Positions 1 through 7,791 of a DNA stretch of 33,642 nucleotides are shown one piece after another. The translations under genes and the position numbers were made by a program. The stretch comes from Lachnospiraceae bacterium (GTDB taxonomy: Bacteria; Bacillota; Clostridia; Lachnospirales; Lachnospiraceae): assembly GCA_017619635.1 (NCBI GenBank), contig JAFZRZ010000076.1:1-33642 (forward strand), written 5' to 3'. Below the pieces are notes generated by a model. The model had not been told where the DNA came from. It was given only the letters and a program-made list of their open reading frames with translations, and did not search any database. Every line of letters starts with the position of its first letter. Positions within the stretch are counted from its first letter, which is position 1.

Positions 1-135
1 GACCAAGAGTTTGCTTACAGCTTCCTTCAGATTCCACCTCGCAATGGACACCCTTGCTGTTCAGCTATACACTTCCTCGTTGCCTAGGCGTGTTTGGGAC
101 TTTCACCCATTAGAGCGCGCCCATGGCGCGCAAAC
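1..135 (-). mobile_element. Group IIC intron, 5' part of domain I (runs off the left edge)
   Basis: Read on the minus strand, the segment has the hallmark elements of domain I of bacterial group IIC introns: GGGTGAAAGTCCC, then AAGGGTGTCC, then GGAATCTGAAGGAAGC, in the same order and near-identical spacing as I recall for the Oceanobacillus iheyensis IIC intron. Aligned without gaps to that intron, the first base is the G at 135 and the 5' end reads GUUUG instead of the usual GUGYG. A GCGCGCC/GGGCGCGC pairing forms the first stem. It lies directly behind a terminator hairpin, which is the known preferred target of IIC introns. Only the RNA 5' end is inside the window; the reverse transcriptase would lie beyond base 1 and cannot be judged. 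It may be a fragment. Confidence 0.82.
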
Positions 136-167
136 AAAGAGCAAAATAGACTGCTCTATTCTGCTCT
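136..167 (-). terminator. Intrinsic terminator hairpin after the radical SAM pair; intron target
   Basis: On the minus strand AGAGCA and TGCTCT pair, then (after a small GA/TT internal loop) ATAGA pairs with TCTAT around a GCAG tetraloop. The natural T-tract is cut short to TT because the group II intron begins at the next base. It starts 14 bases after the stop codon of the HemN-like gene, so it is that operon's terminator. Confidence 0.65.
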
Positions 168-181
168 TATAACCGTCTTTC

Positions 182-1435
182 CTACAATCTGATCTCTTTG
201 GGGAACGCTTCTTTTCTCATGATCCCCCACATCTTGTCTATATATGCAAGAGTATAGAAATTCTCATAGTAGTGATAATAAAATGCTCCTTTATAAGTAA
301 GTGAATATATTCCGTTATCTTCACGGACAAATCCAAGGATCTTTGCAAGCCTAAACTCCAAGCCAAAATAATCATTAAGAGATTCTCCAAAGAATTTATC
401 AAAGCTTTTCGGATCGAGTCTTGTACTGTACAGTGTCCAGAACAGATAATAGACCATTCTCTGTCTTTTTGAGAAACGTATGGTCAGAGATGTCGGAAGA
501 CTGTTTATATCTATCCTCTTACAGTACTCCTCAACATTAAATGTGTTTATCTTGAAACTGTCCTTTAAAAGTGTTGTCGCTGAACATCCAAAGCCAAGGA
601 AATTGTCCCTGGTCATTGACGAATATCGCGCATCCTTTTTTGAAGAGAATGTCCAGATACTGTTTCTTGTATATCCCTTCTTTTCACAATACTCAGTTAT
701 GCTGTCAAGAAGTTTTCTCTTATCGTGCTTTTGCATGGTACTGACTTTACTTGCAGTAAATGTGAAATCGATAAACGGATAGATGGCCACATGGTTTGCA
801 CCTATGCTAAATGCCATATCAATGTCTGATTTTAATTCCTCAAATGTCTGATTAGGAAGTGCAAATATCAGATCCATTGATACTGTTTCAAAAGATACTT
901 CCTTTAGGACACTTTGAAGTTTATCTGCTGCAACGCTCTTTCTTCCCAGGATACTCTGGTATTTATCATTAAAAGACTGTATACCGATGCTTATCCTTGT
1001 CACACCGGCATCTTTAATCTTTAAGAGAGTCTCCGTATCCACATCATCGGGATGAAGTTCTATGCCTATCCCGTCCGTTATCACGAAATGCTCGTTTATG
1101 GCTGATATTATCTCACCAAGTCTGTCTACGGCCAGTGCAGGCGTCCCTCCGCCAAAATACAGACTTGTGACCTCCTTTTTGCCCTCGTGCTGCCTTCCGA
1201 TAAGGTGGATCTCTTTTATCAAAGCATCTATGTATCTGTCACACTCTTTACTTTCATATCTCACCTTACAGTACGGACAGAAATTGCAGATACTCCTGCA
1301 AAAAGGTATGTGAACATACAGTCCAAGATTTTCACACTCACCAAAAGGCAATCTCTCATCATATTCATTTCTGAAAATAAAAGGTCTGGTCGAACGGGTA
1401 AGCCACATCCTTGTCAGATCGGTTCGTATGCCCAT
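182..1435 (-). CDS. Radical SAM protein, HemN/HemW-like (coproporphyrinogen oxidase family)
   Basis: A 417-residue radical SAM enzyme. The N-terminal region has HIPFC followed by Cys-x3-Cys-x2-Cys-x2-Cys near residues 46-56, the SAM-cluster motif with the additional Cys seen in HemN-type proteins, then a GGGTP SAM-binding motif near 96-100 and an ISIGIQSF stretch typical of the HemN/HemW branch. The C-terminal part looks like the HemN winged-helix region but is divergent. HemN-family proteins include heme enzymes, heme chaperones and methyl- or cyclopropane-forming enzymes, so the substrate cannot be assigned. The first ATG lies only one base from the SD, so the second ATG of the ATGATG pair is chosen. 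The SD (TAGGAGG) contains the TAG stop codon of the upstream radical SAM gene, so the two are translationally coupled and probably act together. Confidence 0.85.
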   Translation of the reverse strand: MGIRTDLTRMWLTRSTRPFIFRNEYDERLPFGECENLGLYVHIPFCRSICNFCPYCKVRYESKECDRYIDALIKEIHLIGRQHEGKKEVTSLYFGGGTPALAVDRLGEIISAINEHFVITDGIGIELHPDDVDTETLLKIKDAGVTRISIGIQSFNDKYQSILGRKSVAADKLQSVLKEVSFETVSMDLIFALPNQTFEELKSDIDMAFSIGANHVAIYPFIDFTFTASKVSTMQKHDKRKLLDSITEYCEKKGYTRNSIWTFSSKKDARYSSMTRDNFLGFGCSATTLLKDSFKINTFNVEEYCKRIDINSLPTSLTIRFSKRQRMVYYLFWTLYSTRLDPKSFDKFFGESLNDYFGLEFRLAKILGFVREDNGIYSLTYKGAFYYHYYENFYTLAYIDKMWGIMRKEAFPKEIRL

Positions 1436-1443
1436 CATTCCTC

Positions 1444-2346
1444 CTAGATATATTTCAAATAAGTCCTAAGCATTTCATTGATGATCTTTATGTTTCCTCT
1501 GAACAAAAGCGTATACTCCGCCACAAAGAAATATCCGCACTCATCACACAGTCCTTCCACATCTATGCATCTGCCGCAGACTGATATCTTTCCGTTCTCA
1601 ATAACCAGACACTGATGGCAGGGTGTAGGAAAACTGTTGTTTATAAGATAAGGGAATGCACTCTTAAGGTTAAATACCGGAACATTCTCCTTCATCATCT
1701 GTATTATAACATCACAGCATTCCTTCTTTTCTTCTTTTGACAGAGCAAGCTGCCTTGTATCCGGGTAAGGTGTATGGAAATTAAAGGAAACCGCTCTCAC
1801 ATTCTTTGTGTCACGAGCTGTCAGACATACATCACGTATCGCACTCTTATTTATCTGATTGACAGCCATATAGAAGCATATATTGTCAGAGGTGGCATTC
1901 TTTATATTCTCCATTATGGTGTCGTATGTGTCTCCTCTTACGGCGTTATGATGTTCTCTGTCACCGTCTAAGCTCAAAAGGATAAGATCCGCCTCAGGAA
2001 GGTCGATCGGATATGTTCCGTTGGTAACGACATTCACGATAAGAAATCCCATCTCTTTTGCCTCTGTGACAAGATCCTTTAACGTCTTCTGTCCATCTCT
2101 CCAAAGAAATGTCTCACCGCCGCAAAAGAAAAGGATCCTTACTCCCATATCATACAGCTGTCTCATCTCTTTCTTTATCTGATCGTAAGGATATACTACT
2201 GCCGTGATATTGTTAACAGAACAGTGCTTGCATTTAAGATTGCACTTGTCTGTCAGTATCACTGTTCCGAGTATCGGATCTTTTTTTCTAAGCAGTACTG
2301 TTTTAATTCCAAATTTCGCAAGCTCGATAAAACTTGAGATCTTCAT
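1444..2346 (-). CDS. Radical SAM protein with three C-terminal CxxC pairs
   Basis: A 300-residue protein of the MoaA/SPASM-like radical SAM type. Cys35-x3-Cys39-x2-Cys42 (within TDKCNLKCKHC) binds the SAM cluster; GGE follows near residue 77. The C-terminus carries three CxxC pairs near residues 243-270, consistent with one or more auxiliary iron-sulfur clusters or a Zn site, as in SPASM or twitch domains. A GTG two codons upstream lies inside the SD; the ATG chosen has AGGAG five bases before it. It is transcribed just behind metA, with a terminator in between, and is coupled to the HemN-like gene downstream. No RiPP precursor peptide was recognised nearby. The function is unknown; peptide, cofactor or lipid modification are all open. 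Confidence 0.85.
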   Translation of the reverse strand: MKISSFIELAKFGIKTVLLRKKDPILGTVILTDKCNLKCKHCSVNNITAVVYPYDQIKKEMRQLYDMGVRILFFCGGETFLWRDGQKTLKDLVTEAKEMGFLIVNVVTNGTYPIDLPEADLILLSLDGDREHHNAVRGDTYDTIMENIKNATSDNICFYMAVNQINKSAIRDVCLTARDTKNVRAVSFNFHTPYPDTRQLALSKEEKKECCDVIIQMMKENVPVFNLKSAFPYLINNSFPTPCHQCLVIENGKISVCGRCIDVEGLCDECGYFFVAEYTLLFRGNIKIINEMLRTYLKYI

Positions 2347-2370
2347 GGTCACTCCTAAGTCTTTTTACAT

Positions 2371-2402
2371 AAAAACAGAGGATCGCTCGATGCAATCCCC
2401 TG
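2371..2402 (-). terminator. Intrinsic terminator of metA
   Basis: CAGGGGAT pairs with ATCCTCTG (one G-U pair) on the minus strand, followed by TTTTTATG; the upstream AAAACAAAG side could extend the stem. It begins about 15 bases after the metA stop and ends only about 25 bases before the start codon of the radical SAM gene. Transcription of the latter therefore needs read-through or a promoter overlapping the hairpin. Confidence 0.75.
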
Positions 2403-2417
2403 ACTTTGTTTTTAATA

Positions 2418-3392
2418 TCATGCATTGGTCTCTACAACGAGAGAACATCCTGCGGCATGCATATATACGCTCTCTTCACCGATAGTATCCATATCGTAAG
2501 GCGTGAGCTGATATACGTAATAATTCAGCCAGTTAGTGTAAAGAGTGTTGGCATGAGCTCTCCACAACAGTTTAGGTTTTTCATTCGGATCATCGTTCGG
2601 ATAATAATTCTTCGGAACCTTTATATCAAGTCCTTTGGCCACATCTCTTTTGTATTCATTTTCAAGGGTTCTTCTGTCATATTCAAAATGTCCCTGAACA
2701 AAGATCTGTCTTCCGTTTTGAGCTATGCACAAACATGCTCCTGCCTCATCTGATTCAGCAAGTACAGTGAGTGCATCACAACCATGTATTGCCTCTCTGG
2801 AAACCTCTGTGTATCTGCTGTGAGGAACCCAGAACTCATCATCAAATCCTCTCACAAGAGGTGTTCTTCTGTTTAACACCCTGTGTCTGTAAAGACCAGA
2901 GAGTTTTTCAGGAAGTTTCTGTTTGTTTAAACCATAATGATAGTGAAGTGCAGCCTGTGCGCCCCAGCAGATATGGAACGTGCTTGTGACATTGCTCTTT
3001 GTCCATTCCATGATCTTGCACAGTTCATCCCAGTAATCAACCTCTTCAAACTCCATGAGTTCCACGGGAGCTCCTGTGATTATCATACCGTCAAACTTTC
3101 TTGACTTTATATCCTCAAATGTCACATAGAACTTGTTTAGATGATTTGCAGATGTATGAGTGGATTCATGTGATGATAACTTCACAAATGTAACATCCAC
3201 CTGCAAAGGAGTATTGGACATCGATCTTAAAAGATGCCATTCTGTATCCTCTTTTACAGGCATAAGATTAAGTATGGCTATCTGCAGCGGACGGATGTCC
3301 TGATGAGTAGCCCTGTCCTCATCCATAACAAATATATTTTCCGCCTCCAGTATCTCTTTGGCGGGAAGATCGCTCTGAATCTTTACAGGCAT
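2418..3392 (-). CDS. metA: Homoserine O-acetyltransferase, MetA family
   Basis: Transfers an acyl group to the hydroxyl of homoserine, the first committed step of methionine synthesis, in the cytoplasm. The 324-residue product begins MPVKIQSDLPA, the standard family start; an in-frame upstream extension of 17 codons is rejected because AGGAGG sits seven bases before this ATG. It has the full family pattern, including HICWGAQAAL with the nucleophilic Cys, and HSRYTEV. In the specificity loop TGAPVE the Glu stands where acetyl-CoA users have Glu and succinyl-CoA users have Gly (the E. coli position 111 comparison), so acetyl-CoA is predicted. It is followed by its own terminator. I saw no SAM riboswitch or T-box in the 130-base leader, only a short palindrome. 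Confidence 0.93.
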   Translation of the reverse strand: MPVKIQSDLPAKEILEAENIFVMDEDRATHQDIRPLQIAILNLMPVKEDTEWHLLRSMSNTPLQVDVTFVKLSSHESTHTSANHLNKFYVTFEDIKSRKFDGMIITGAPVELMEFEEVDYWDELCKIMEWTKSNVTSTFHICWGAQAALHYHYGLNKQKLPEKLSGLYRHRVLNRRTPLVRGFDDEFWVPHSRYTEVSREAIHGCDALTVLAESDEAGACLCIAQNGRQIFVQGHFEYDRRTLENEYKRDVAKGLDIKVPKNYYPNDDPNEKPKLLWRAHANTLYTNWLNYYVYQLTPYDMDTIGEESVYMHAAGCSLVVETNA

Positions 3393-3461
3393 GTGTAAGC
3401 CTCCTGCTCTTTGGCTGAAATAATTATCAACCGCATTTTCCAATATATTGTACTATAAAAT

Positions 3462-3473
3462 GCACTTAAGTGC
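3462..3473. promoter_or_regulatory. Perfect 12-bp palindrome in the metA leader (possible operator)
   Basis: GCACTTAAGTGC is a perfect palindrome about 70 bases upstream of the metA start codon, just upstream of an AT-rich TATAGTACAAT stretch that could hold the -10 element. Such a position suits a repressor or activator site, but no known regulator consensus was matched. Confidence 0.3.
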
Positions 3474-3525
3474 CATATGATTGTGTTTTGTATACTTCCA
3501 CTTATTTACACATTCTATTTGTTAA

Positions 3526-4971
3526 TCAATAGAATACATTTCCATCCTCCAAATTCTTAAGATACTGACATGCTTTAGCATATAATAAATTGGGATGAAT
3601 GCATTTTTTTGCTTTTGAACACTCCTGATATCGTGAACAACATGCAAATCCAGCAGCCTTAGGCGTGTAATCAAGAATTCCCTTTTTAATACAATCAACT
3701 AAACATTCTATAAATTCTGTTGAATCTTTTTCAAATCTTTTTTTTTCGTCTGTTTCTTTAAAGCTTTTTGAATAAACCTCAACTATGTTGGGATTACTTT
3801 TCAGTATGTTCTCTTTCACTCGTGCCAAAACCGTATTTCTGCTACTATCTCTTCTATCCTCAACAAGATCTGGTTCATAAACACAGACAGCATATGATGA
3901 TACTTCACCACTTTTACCCTTATTGGCCATAATTGAGAACGAATGCTTCATTAAACCATTCTTTTTTTCTATATTATCAAATAGTGATGTTAATTTTACT
4001 TGCCATTCTTCAATAACATCAACCTCTACTAATTCTTCATCATTTTTTTCAAAACTTTCATAGTTTTTTGATGATATTATTTCTCTAGAATCATTTAAAA
4101 CAAAAAAGTCATCACCTTCATCATTCAATAATGATCCATATGTTAGATACTCATATACCAAATGATTTATAACACAGTCTTCTATGGCTCTATGAGCTTT
4201 TGAATAATCAATGTTAAACTCCTTCGAGAGACATTCCAAGTTATGATGCTTTAAATTAGGTAAGTTTTCTCTAGCCAAATACAATGTATCTACATAATCA
4301 TTTGGAAAATGACACTTCAATACTTTAGTATACGCATCTTCCAAAAACTTACTATCAAATGTAGTAAAATTATGTCCTACAACAACGCTATCTGCCAGAA
4401 AAGCTTTTAATTCTTCTAATGCTTCTCTTGGCTCTACTCCAAACATATATAGCATATCGTTAGAAATTCCGGTCTTTTTTTCAACTATCTTAGAAATTTC
4501 TACGTCAGTCTTAACCAAAACATTAAATCGACCAACTTCTTTTCCAGCCTCATACTTAATGGCTCCAATCTCTGTAATCTCATCTATTAGATGATTTGAA
4601 CCAGTCGTTTCTAAATCTATTACTATATAACTATCTAATATACGTTCTACTCTTTCTCCGCATTTACCAGAAATGTCCCCTTGTATTTCAGTATTTCCTT
4701 CAATCTCTTTCAGAAATGATATCTTTTGCATATCAGAAAGATAATCACCTAAAATGCATACTTTTTTTCCATCATCAAGTGTAATCCTAAGGCATTTGCT
4801 TCCGCTTGGAACTAATGTTTCTATGACTTCATAGTTAATTACATTAGCCTGCCTCCATGTATAAGACTCTGTTTTATACCAATAAACCAAATCCTTTGTT
4901 ACTGGTAACCCAATTTCTTTTCTTAACTCTCTAGTATCATTTGCATTTAATGGTGTAAACTCTGTTGCCAT
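3526..4971 (-). CDS. DEDDh 3'-5' exonuclease (DnaQ-like) with Cys-rich C-terminal tail
   Basis: The 481-residue protein has three parts. Residues 1-105 match nothing I recognise. Residues 113-275 are a DnaQ/PolC-epsilon-like exonuclease with all five DEDDh residues visible: Asp119 and Glu121 in DLETTG, Asp206 in HNFTTFD, and His260 and Asp265 in AHRAIED. Residues 276-481 are an uncharacterised region ending in a Cys cluster (444, 445, 451, 457, 468; FACCSRYQEC then CIHP) that could bind zinc or an iron-sulfur cluster. GGAGG lies four bases before the ATG. Its base composition (about 32% GC) matches the adjacent ligase and differs from the flanking genes. It lies 75 bases downstream of the ligase, same strand, suggesting a joint role in repair or element maintenance. 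It is not a polymerase subunit by size or context. Confidence 0.8.
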   Translation of the reverse strand: MATEFTPLNANDTRELRKEIGLPVTKDLVYWYKTESYTWRQANVINYEVIETLVPSGSKCLRITLDDGKKVCILGDYLSDMQKISFLKEIEGNTEIQGDISGKCGERVERILDSYIVIDLETTGSNHLIDEITEIGAIKYEAGKEVGRFNVLVKTDVEISKIVEKKTGISNDMLYMFGVEPREALEELKAFLADSVVVGHNFTTFDSKFLEDAYTKVLKCHFPNDYVDTLYLARENLPNLKHHNLECLSKEFNIDYSKAHRAIEDCVINHLVYEYLTYGSLLNDEGDDFFVLNDSREIISSKNYESFEKNDEELVEVDVIEEWQVKLTSLFDNIEKKNGLMKHSFSIMANKGKSGEVSSYAVCVYEPDLVEDRRDSSRNTVLARVKENILKSNPNIVEVYSKSFKETDEKKRFEKDSTEFIECLVDCIKKGILDYTPKAAGFACCSRYQECSKAKKCIHPNLLYAKACQYLKNLEDGNVFY

Positions 4972-5046
4972 ATAGCCTCCAATAATATATTCATAGAGTT
5001 ATTCTTTTTTATATTCATCCTATGCATAAAATTCTCTCAAAATAAT

Positions 5047-7065
5047 TCAAGAAATCATATTTAATAATTCCTCTTCTGAGATTATATTAACACCTAATGA
5101 TTGAGCCTTTGTAAGCTTGCTCCCAGGTGCTTCACCAACGACTAAATAATCAGTCTTTTTACTTACTGAGCCGGTACATTTTCCACCATTATTCTCAATT
5201 AAATCAGTTACTTCTTTTCGATCCAAATTAGGAAGTGTTCCTGTTACGACAAACGTTAGTCCCTTGAGCTTTTCGCTGGTTACTGCACTTTCTGATATAT
5301 TCATTGATACACCTGCAGCCTCCAATTCGTCTATAATCTTACGATTCTTGGGTTCATCAAAAAATTTTCTTATATACTCTGCTGTAATCTCTCCTATATC
5401 ATTAATTGCCGTCAATTCTTCATATGTCGCATTCATTAATTCTTGAATCGAAGAAAAATGCTTCATGATCAATTTTGCTGTATTCTTTCCTACATTTCTT
5501 ATTCCTAACCCAGTTAATAATTTACTAGGATCGTTACTTTTTGATTTTTCAATTGTTTCTAAAACTTTAACTGTTCCCTTTTCTTTTCCAAATACATTAT
5601 TAGCAATCAGTTCTTCCTTATAAGCATCTAATTTATAGATATCAGCAAAATTATTTATATATCCATTTTTTATCAATGTATCAATGATGGAATCACCCAA
5701 GCCAATTATATTCATGGCGTCAATCGAACAAAAATAAGACAGAGTTCTAGATAATTGGGCCTTGCAAAGAGAATTCTCACATCGAATGTCTGCTGTATCC
5801 TCTTCATTAACAAACAAACTTCCACATACAGGGCATCTATCGGGTGTATTAAAAATTATTTTGGGAGCGGTTACACAACCATTTAATTTGGGAATTATTT
5901 CACCACTTTTGAATAATTTATACTCTCCTCCAATACCAATTTTCATTTCATTGATGTAATCCTGATTATGAAGAGTGGCTCTCGTAACTTTTGTACCACA
6001 TAATCTTGCAGGCTTACCTGTTTCTTTATCATGAAATACACCTGTATAAGTCGTCTTTCCAGTTCTTCCAACGTCAACTAATATCTCATCAATAACAACA
6101 ACCCTCTCTTCTGGTGGATATTTATACGCAATATGTCCACTTGAATACTTACTACCTGCAGGGAAATCATTTCGATAATTAATTTGATCAATCTTTATAA
6201 CTGCCCCATCAATGTCATATTCAAGTTCATTTCTCATCTCAGCGATTTCATCGATTGTCTTAATAATTTCATCAGATGTCGAACACTTCTTATGGTATAC
6301 AGTTTTTACTCCATTATTTGATAAAAAATCCATTCCATAACTATGACTTCCCATTAACTCCTCAGGGCCATTTTGAATATTAAAGACAAACATTTTCAAG
6401 CCACGTTCTTTAGTAACACTTGAATCTAGCTGTCTCAATGTTCCTGCAGCTAAATTACGTGGATTCGCTGCAATTTTCTTGCCAGCCTGTTCCTGTTCGG
6501 CATTAAATTTTTCAAATTCACTATGAGCCATATAAACCTCGCCACGTAGTTGTAGTGACTCATACGGCAATTTTAAAATCTTTTTGACATCAGAAATCTC
6601 TAGGGCGTTTTTGGTTACATCCTCGCCCACAAGACCATCGCCTCTAGTTTCGGCCAAAGTAAGATTCAGAAATCCATATTTATTTCTCTCGTATCTAAGA
6701 GTCATAGAAAGACCATCAATTTTCGTTTCAACAGAAAAAATACAATCTGGGTGTACAGATTTTACTTTATCCACCCAAGCAACGACATCCTCTTTAGAAA
6801 AAACGTCTTCAATTGATAACATAGGAACATCATGAGTGACTTTTACTCCTGCTTCTCTTTTAGCAGTTCCACCGATTTTTTGAGTGGGTGAATCGGGTGT
6901 AACCCAGTCAGGATTCTCTTTCTCGACTTTTTTAAGTTTAATCATCAGCTGATCATATTCATAATCGCTTATTTCCGGATCGTCCTGATTGTAATAACGA
7001 TCCATGTGGTAATCTATTGTTTCACAAAGTTTGATATATTCTTCTTTACTCATATCCATTCCCAT
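5047..7065 (-). CDS. ligA: NAD+-dependent DNA ligase, divergent LigA
   Basis: Seals nicks in DNA using NAD+. The 672-residue length and domain order are those of LigA: Ia domain (residues 5-75, with YYNQDDPEISDYEYD), adenylation domain with Lys115 in KIDG, GEVYM and the conserved ANPRNLAAGTLRQLD, OB fold with VGRTG and RATLHN, a zinc finger using Cys411, 414, 429 and 434, helix-hairpin-helix repeats (about 440-585) and a C-terminal BRCT domain (about 595-672). Several usually fixed stretches are altered, for example KTTYTG after VGRTG and KYPPEE for the usual KFPAEE. With the low GC this suggests a paralogue or transferred copy rather than the vertically inherited ligase. Of three close ATG codons the first is given; no clear SD favours one, and the third (MSKEEY) is an alternative. 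It begins 12 bases after the rluF-like stop. Confidence 0.9.
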   Translation of the reverse strand: MGMDMSKEEYIKLCETIDYHMDRYYNQDDPEISDYEYDQLMIKLKKVEKENPDWVTPDSPTQKIGGTAKREAGVKVTHDVPMLSIEDVFSKEDVVAWVDKVKSVHPDCIFSVETKIDGLSMTLRYERNKYGFLNLTLAETRGDGLVGEDVTKNALEISDVKKILKLPYESLQLRGEVYMAHSEFEKFNAEQEQAGKKIAANPRNLAAGTLRQLDSSVTKERGLKMFVFNIQNGPEELMGSHSYGMDFLSNNGVKTVYHKKCSTSDEIIKTIDEIAEMRNELEYDIDGAVIKIDQINYRNDFPAGSKYSSGHIAYKYPPEERVVVIDEILVDVGRTGKTTYTGVFHDKETGKPARLCGTKVTRATLHNQDYINEMKIGIGGEYKLFKSGEIIPKLNGCVTAPKIIFNTPDRCPVCGSLFVNEEDTADIRCENSLCKAQLSRTLSYFCSIDAMNIIGLGDSIIDTLIKNGYINNFADIYKLDAYKEELIANNVFGKEKGTVKVLETIEKSKSNDPSKLLTGLGIRNVGKNTAKLIMKHFSSIQELMNATYEELTAINDIGEITAEYIRKFFDEPKNRKIIDELEAAGVSMNISESAVTSEKLKGLTFVVTGTLPNLDRKEVTDLIENNGGKCTGSVSKKTDYLVVGEAPGSKLTKAQSLGVNIISEEELLNMIS

Positions 7066-7077
7066 TGATAGTATATT

Positions 7078-7791
7078 TTACATTCCAAGTTCGCCGTAGA
7101 GTCCTTTAAGCTCCTCTACAGATAATCTGCGGTATGTTCCCGGTCTTAACTTTCCCAGTTCTATATTTGCAACCCTGGTTCGCTGCAGTGCAGAGACGTT
7201 ATAGCCCAGCTCCTTGCACATCCTTCTGATCTGCCTATTCAGCCCCTGTGTGAGGATTATCCTGAATGTGTAAGGTCCGATAATATCCACCTTACACGGC
7301 TTTGTCTTTCTGTTTAATTCACTTAAGAAAACACCGGCTTCCATCTTCTCTTTAAAATCGGGTGCAAGGTTCTTTGTCACTCTCACATAGTATTCCTTCT
7401 CATGATCGGCGCTTCCCTTCATGAGCTTATTTATCAGATCACCGTCATTGGTCATCAATAGAAGTCCTTCACTCTCCTTATCAAGTCTTCCCGCATAGGT
7501 GACCCTTATCGGATAATCAAAAGCATCTTTCAGTGTCTTATCGGCAAACTTATCCTTCTCGGTACAGGTTATCCCGATCGGTTTATAATATGCCAGTACG
7601 ACCTTGTCATCCTTCTTACCAAGCTTTCTTCCGTTACAGATGACTTCATCCGTATCAGACACTTTCGTACCGGGATCCGCTACTTTTCCGTTCACCTTTA
7701 CCTTACCTGCCTCAATGAGCCTGTCCGCCTCACGTCTTGAACAGATGCCGCACTCGGCTATATATTTGTTTAATCTCGTCATCTGACTCAT
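7078..7791 (-). CDS. rluF: RNA pseudouridine synthase, RsuA/RluF type
   Basis: Converts a uridine to pseudouridine in structured RNA, in RluF's case in 23S rRNA. An S4 RNA-binding domain (residues 5-55, LNKYIAECGICSRREADRLI) is followed by the catalytic domain with GRLDKESEGLL, in which the Asp is the nucleophile, and by QGLNRQIRRMC near the C-terminus. The arrangement DLINKLMKGSADHEKEYYV matches RluF more closely than RluB or RsuA from memory, so the symbol is a subfamily inference. Its ATG overlaps the TGA of the upstream MATE gene (ATGA), indicating coupling. An internal ATG (MTRLNKY) is the alternative start. The target uridine is not known. Confidence 0.85.
   Translation of the reverse strand: MSQMTRLNKYIAECGICSRREADRLIEAGKVKVNGKVADPGTKVSDTDEVICNGRKLGKKDDKVVLAYYKPIGITCTEKDKFADKTLKDAFDYPIRVTYAGRLDKESEGLLLMTNDGDLINKLMKGSADHEKEYYVRVTKNLAPDFKEKMEAGVFLSELNRKTKPCKVDIIGPYTFRIILTQGLNRQIRRMCKELGYNVSALQRTRVANIELGKLRPGTYRRLSVEELKGLYGELGM

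Noticed and set aside
2418..3392. MetA as a succinyltransferase
   Set aside because: The specificity position in TGAPVE is Glu, the acetyl-CoA type; succinyl users have Gly there.
3393..3525. S-box (SAM) riboswitch or T-box upstream of metA
   Set aside because: The leader is only about 130 bases and shows none of the conserved riboswitch core, nor an anti-terminator/terminator pair.
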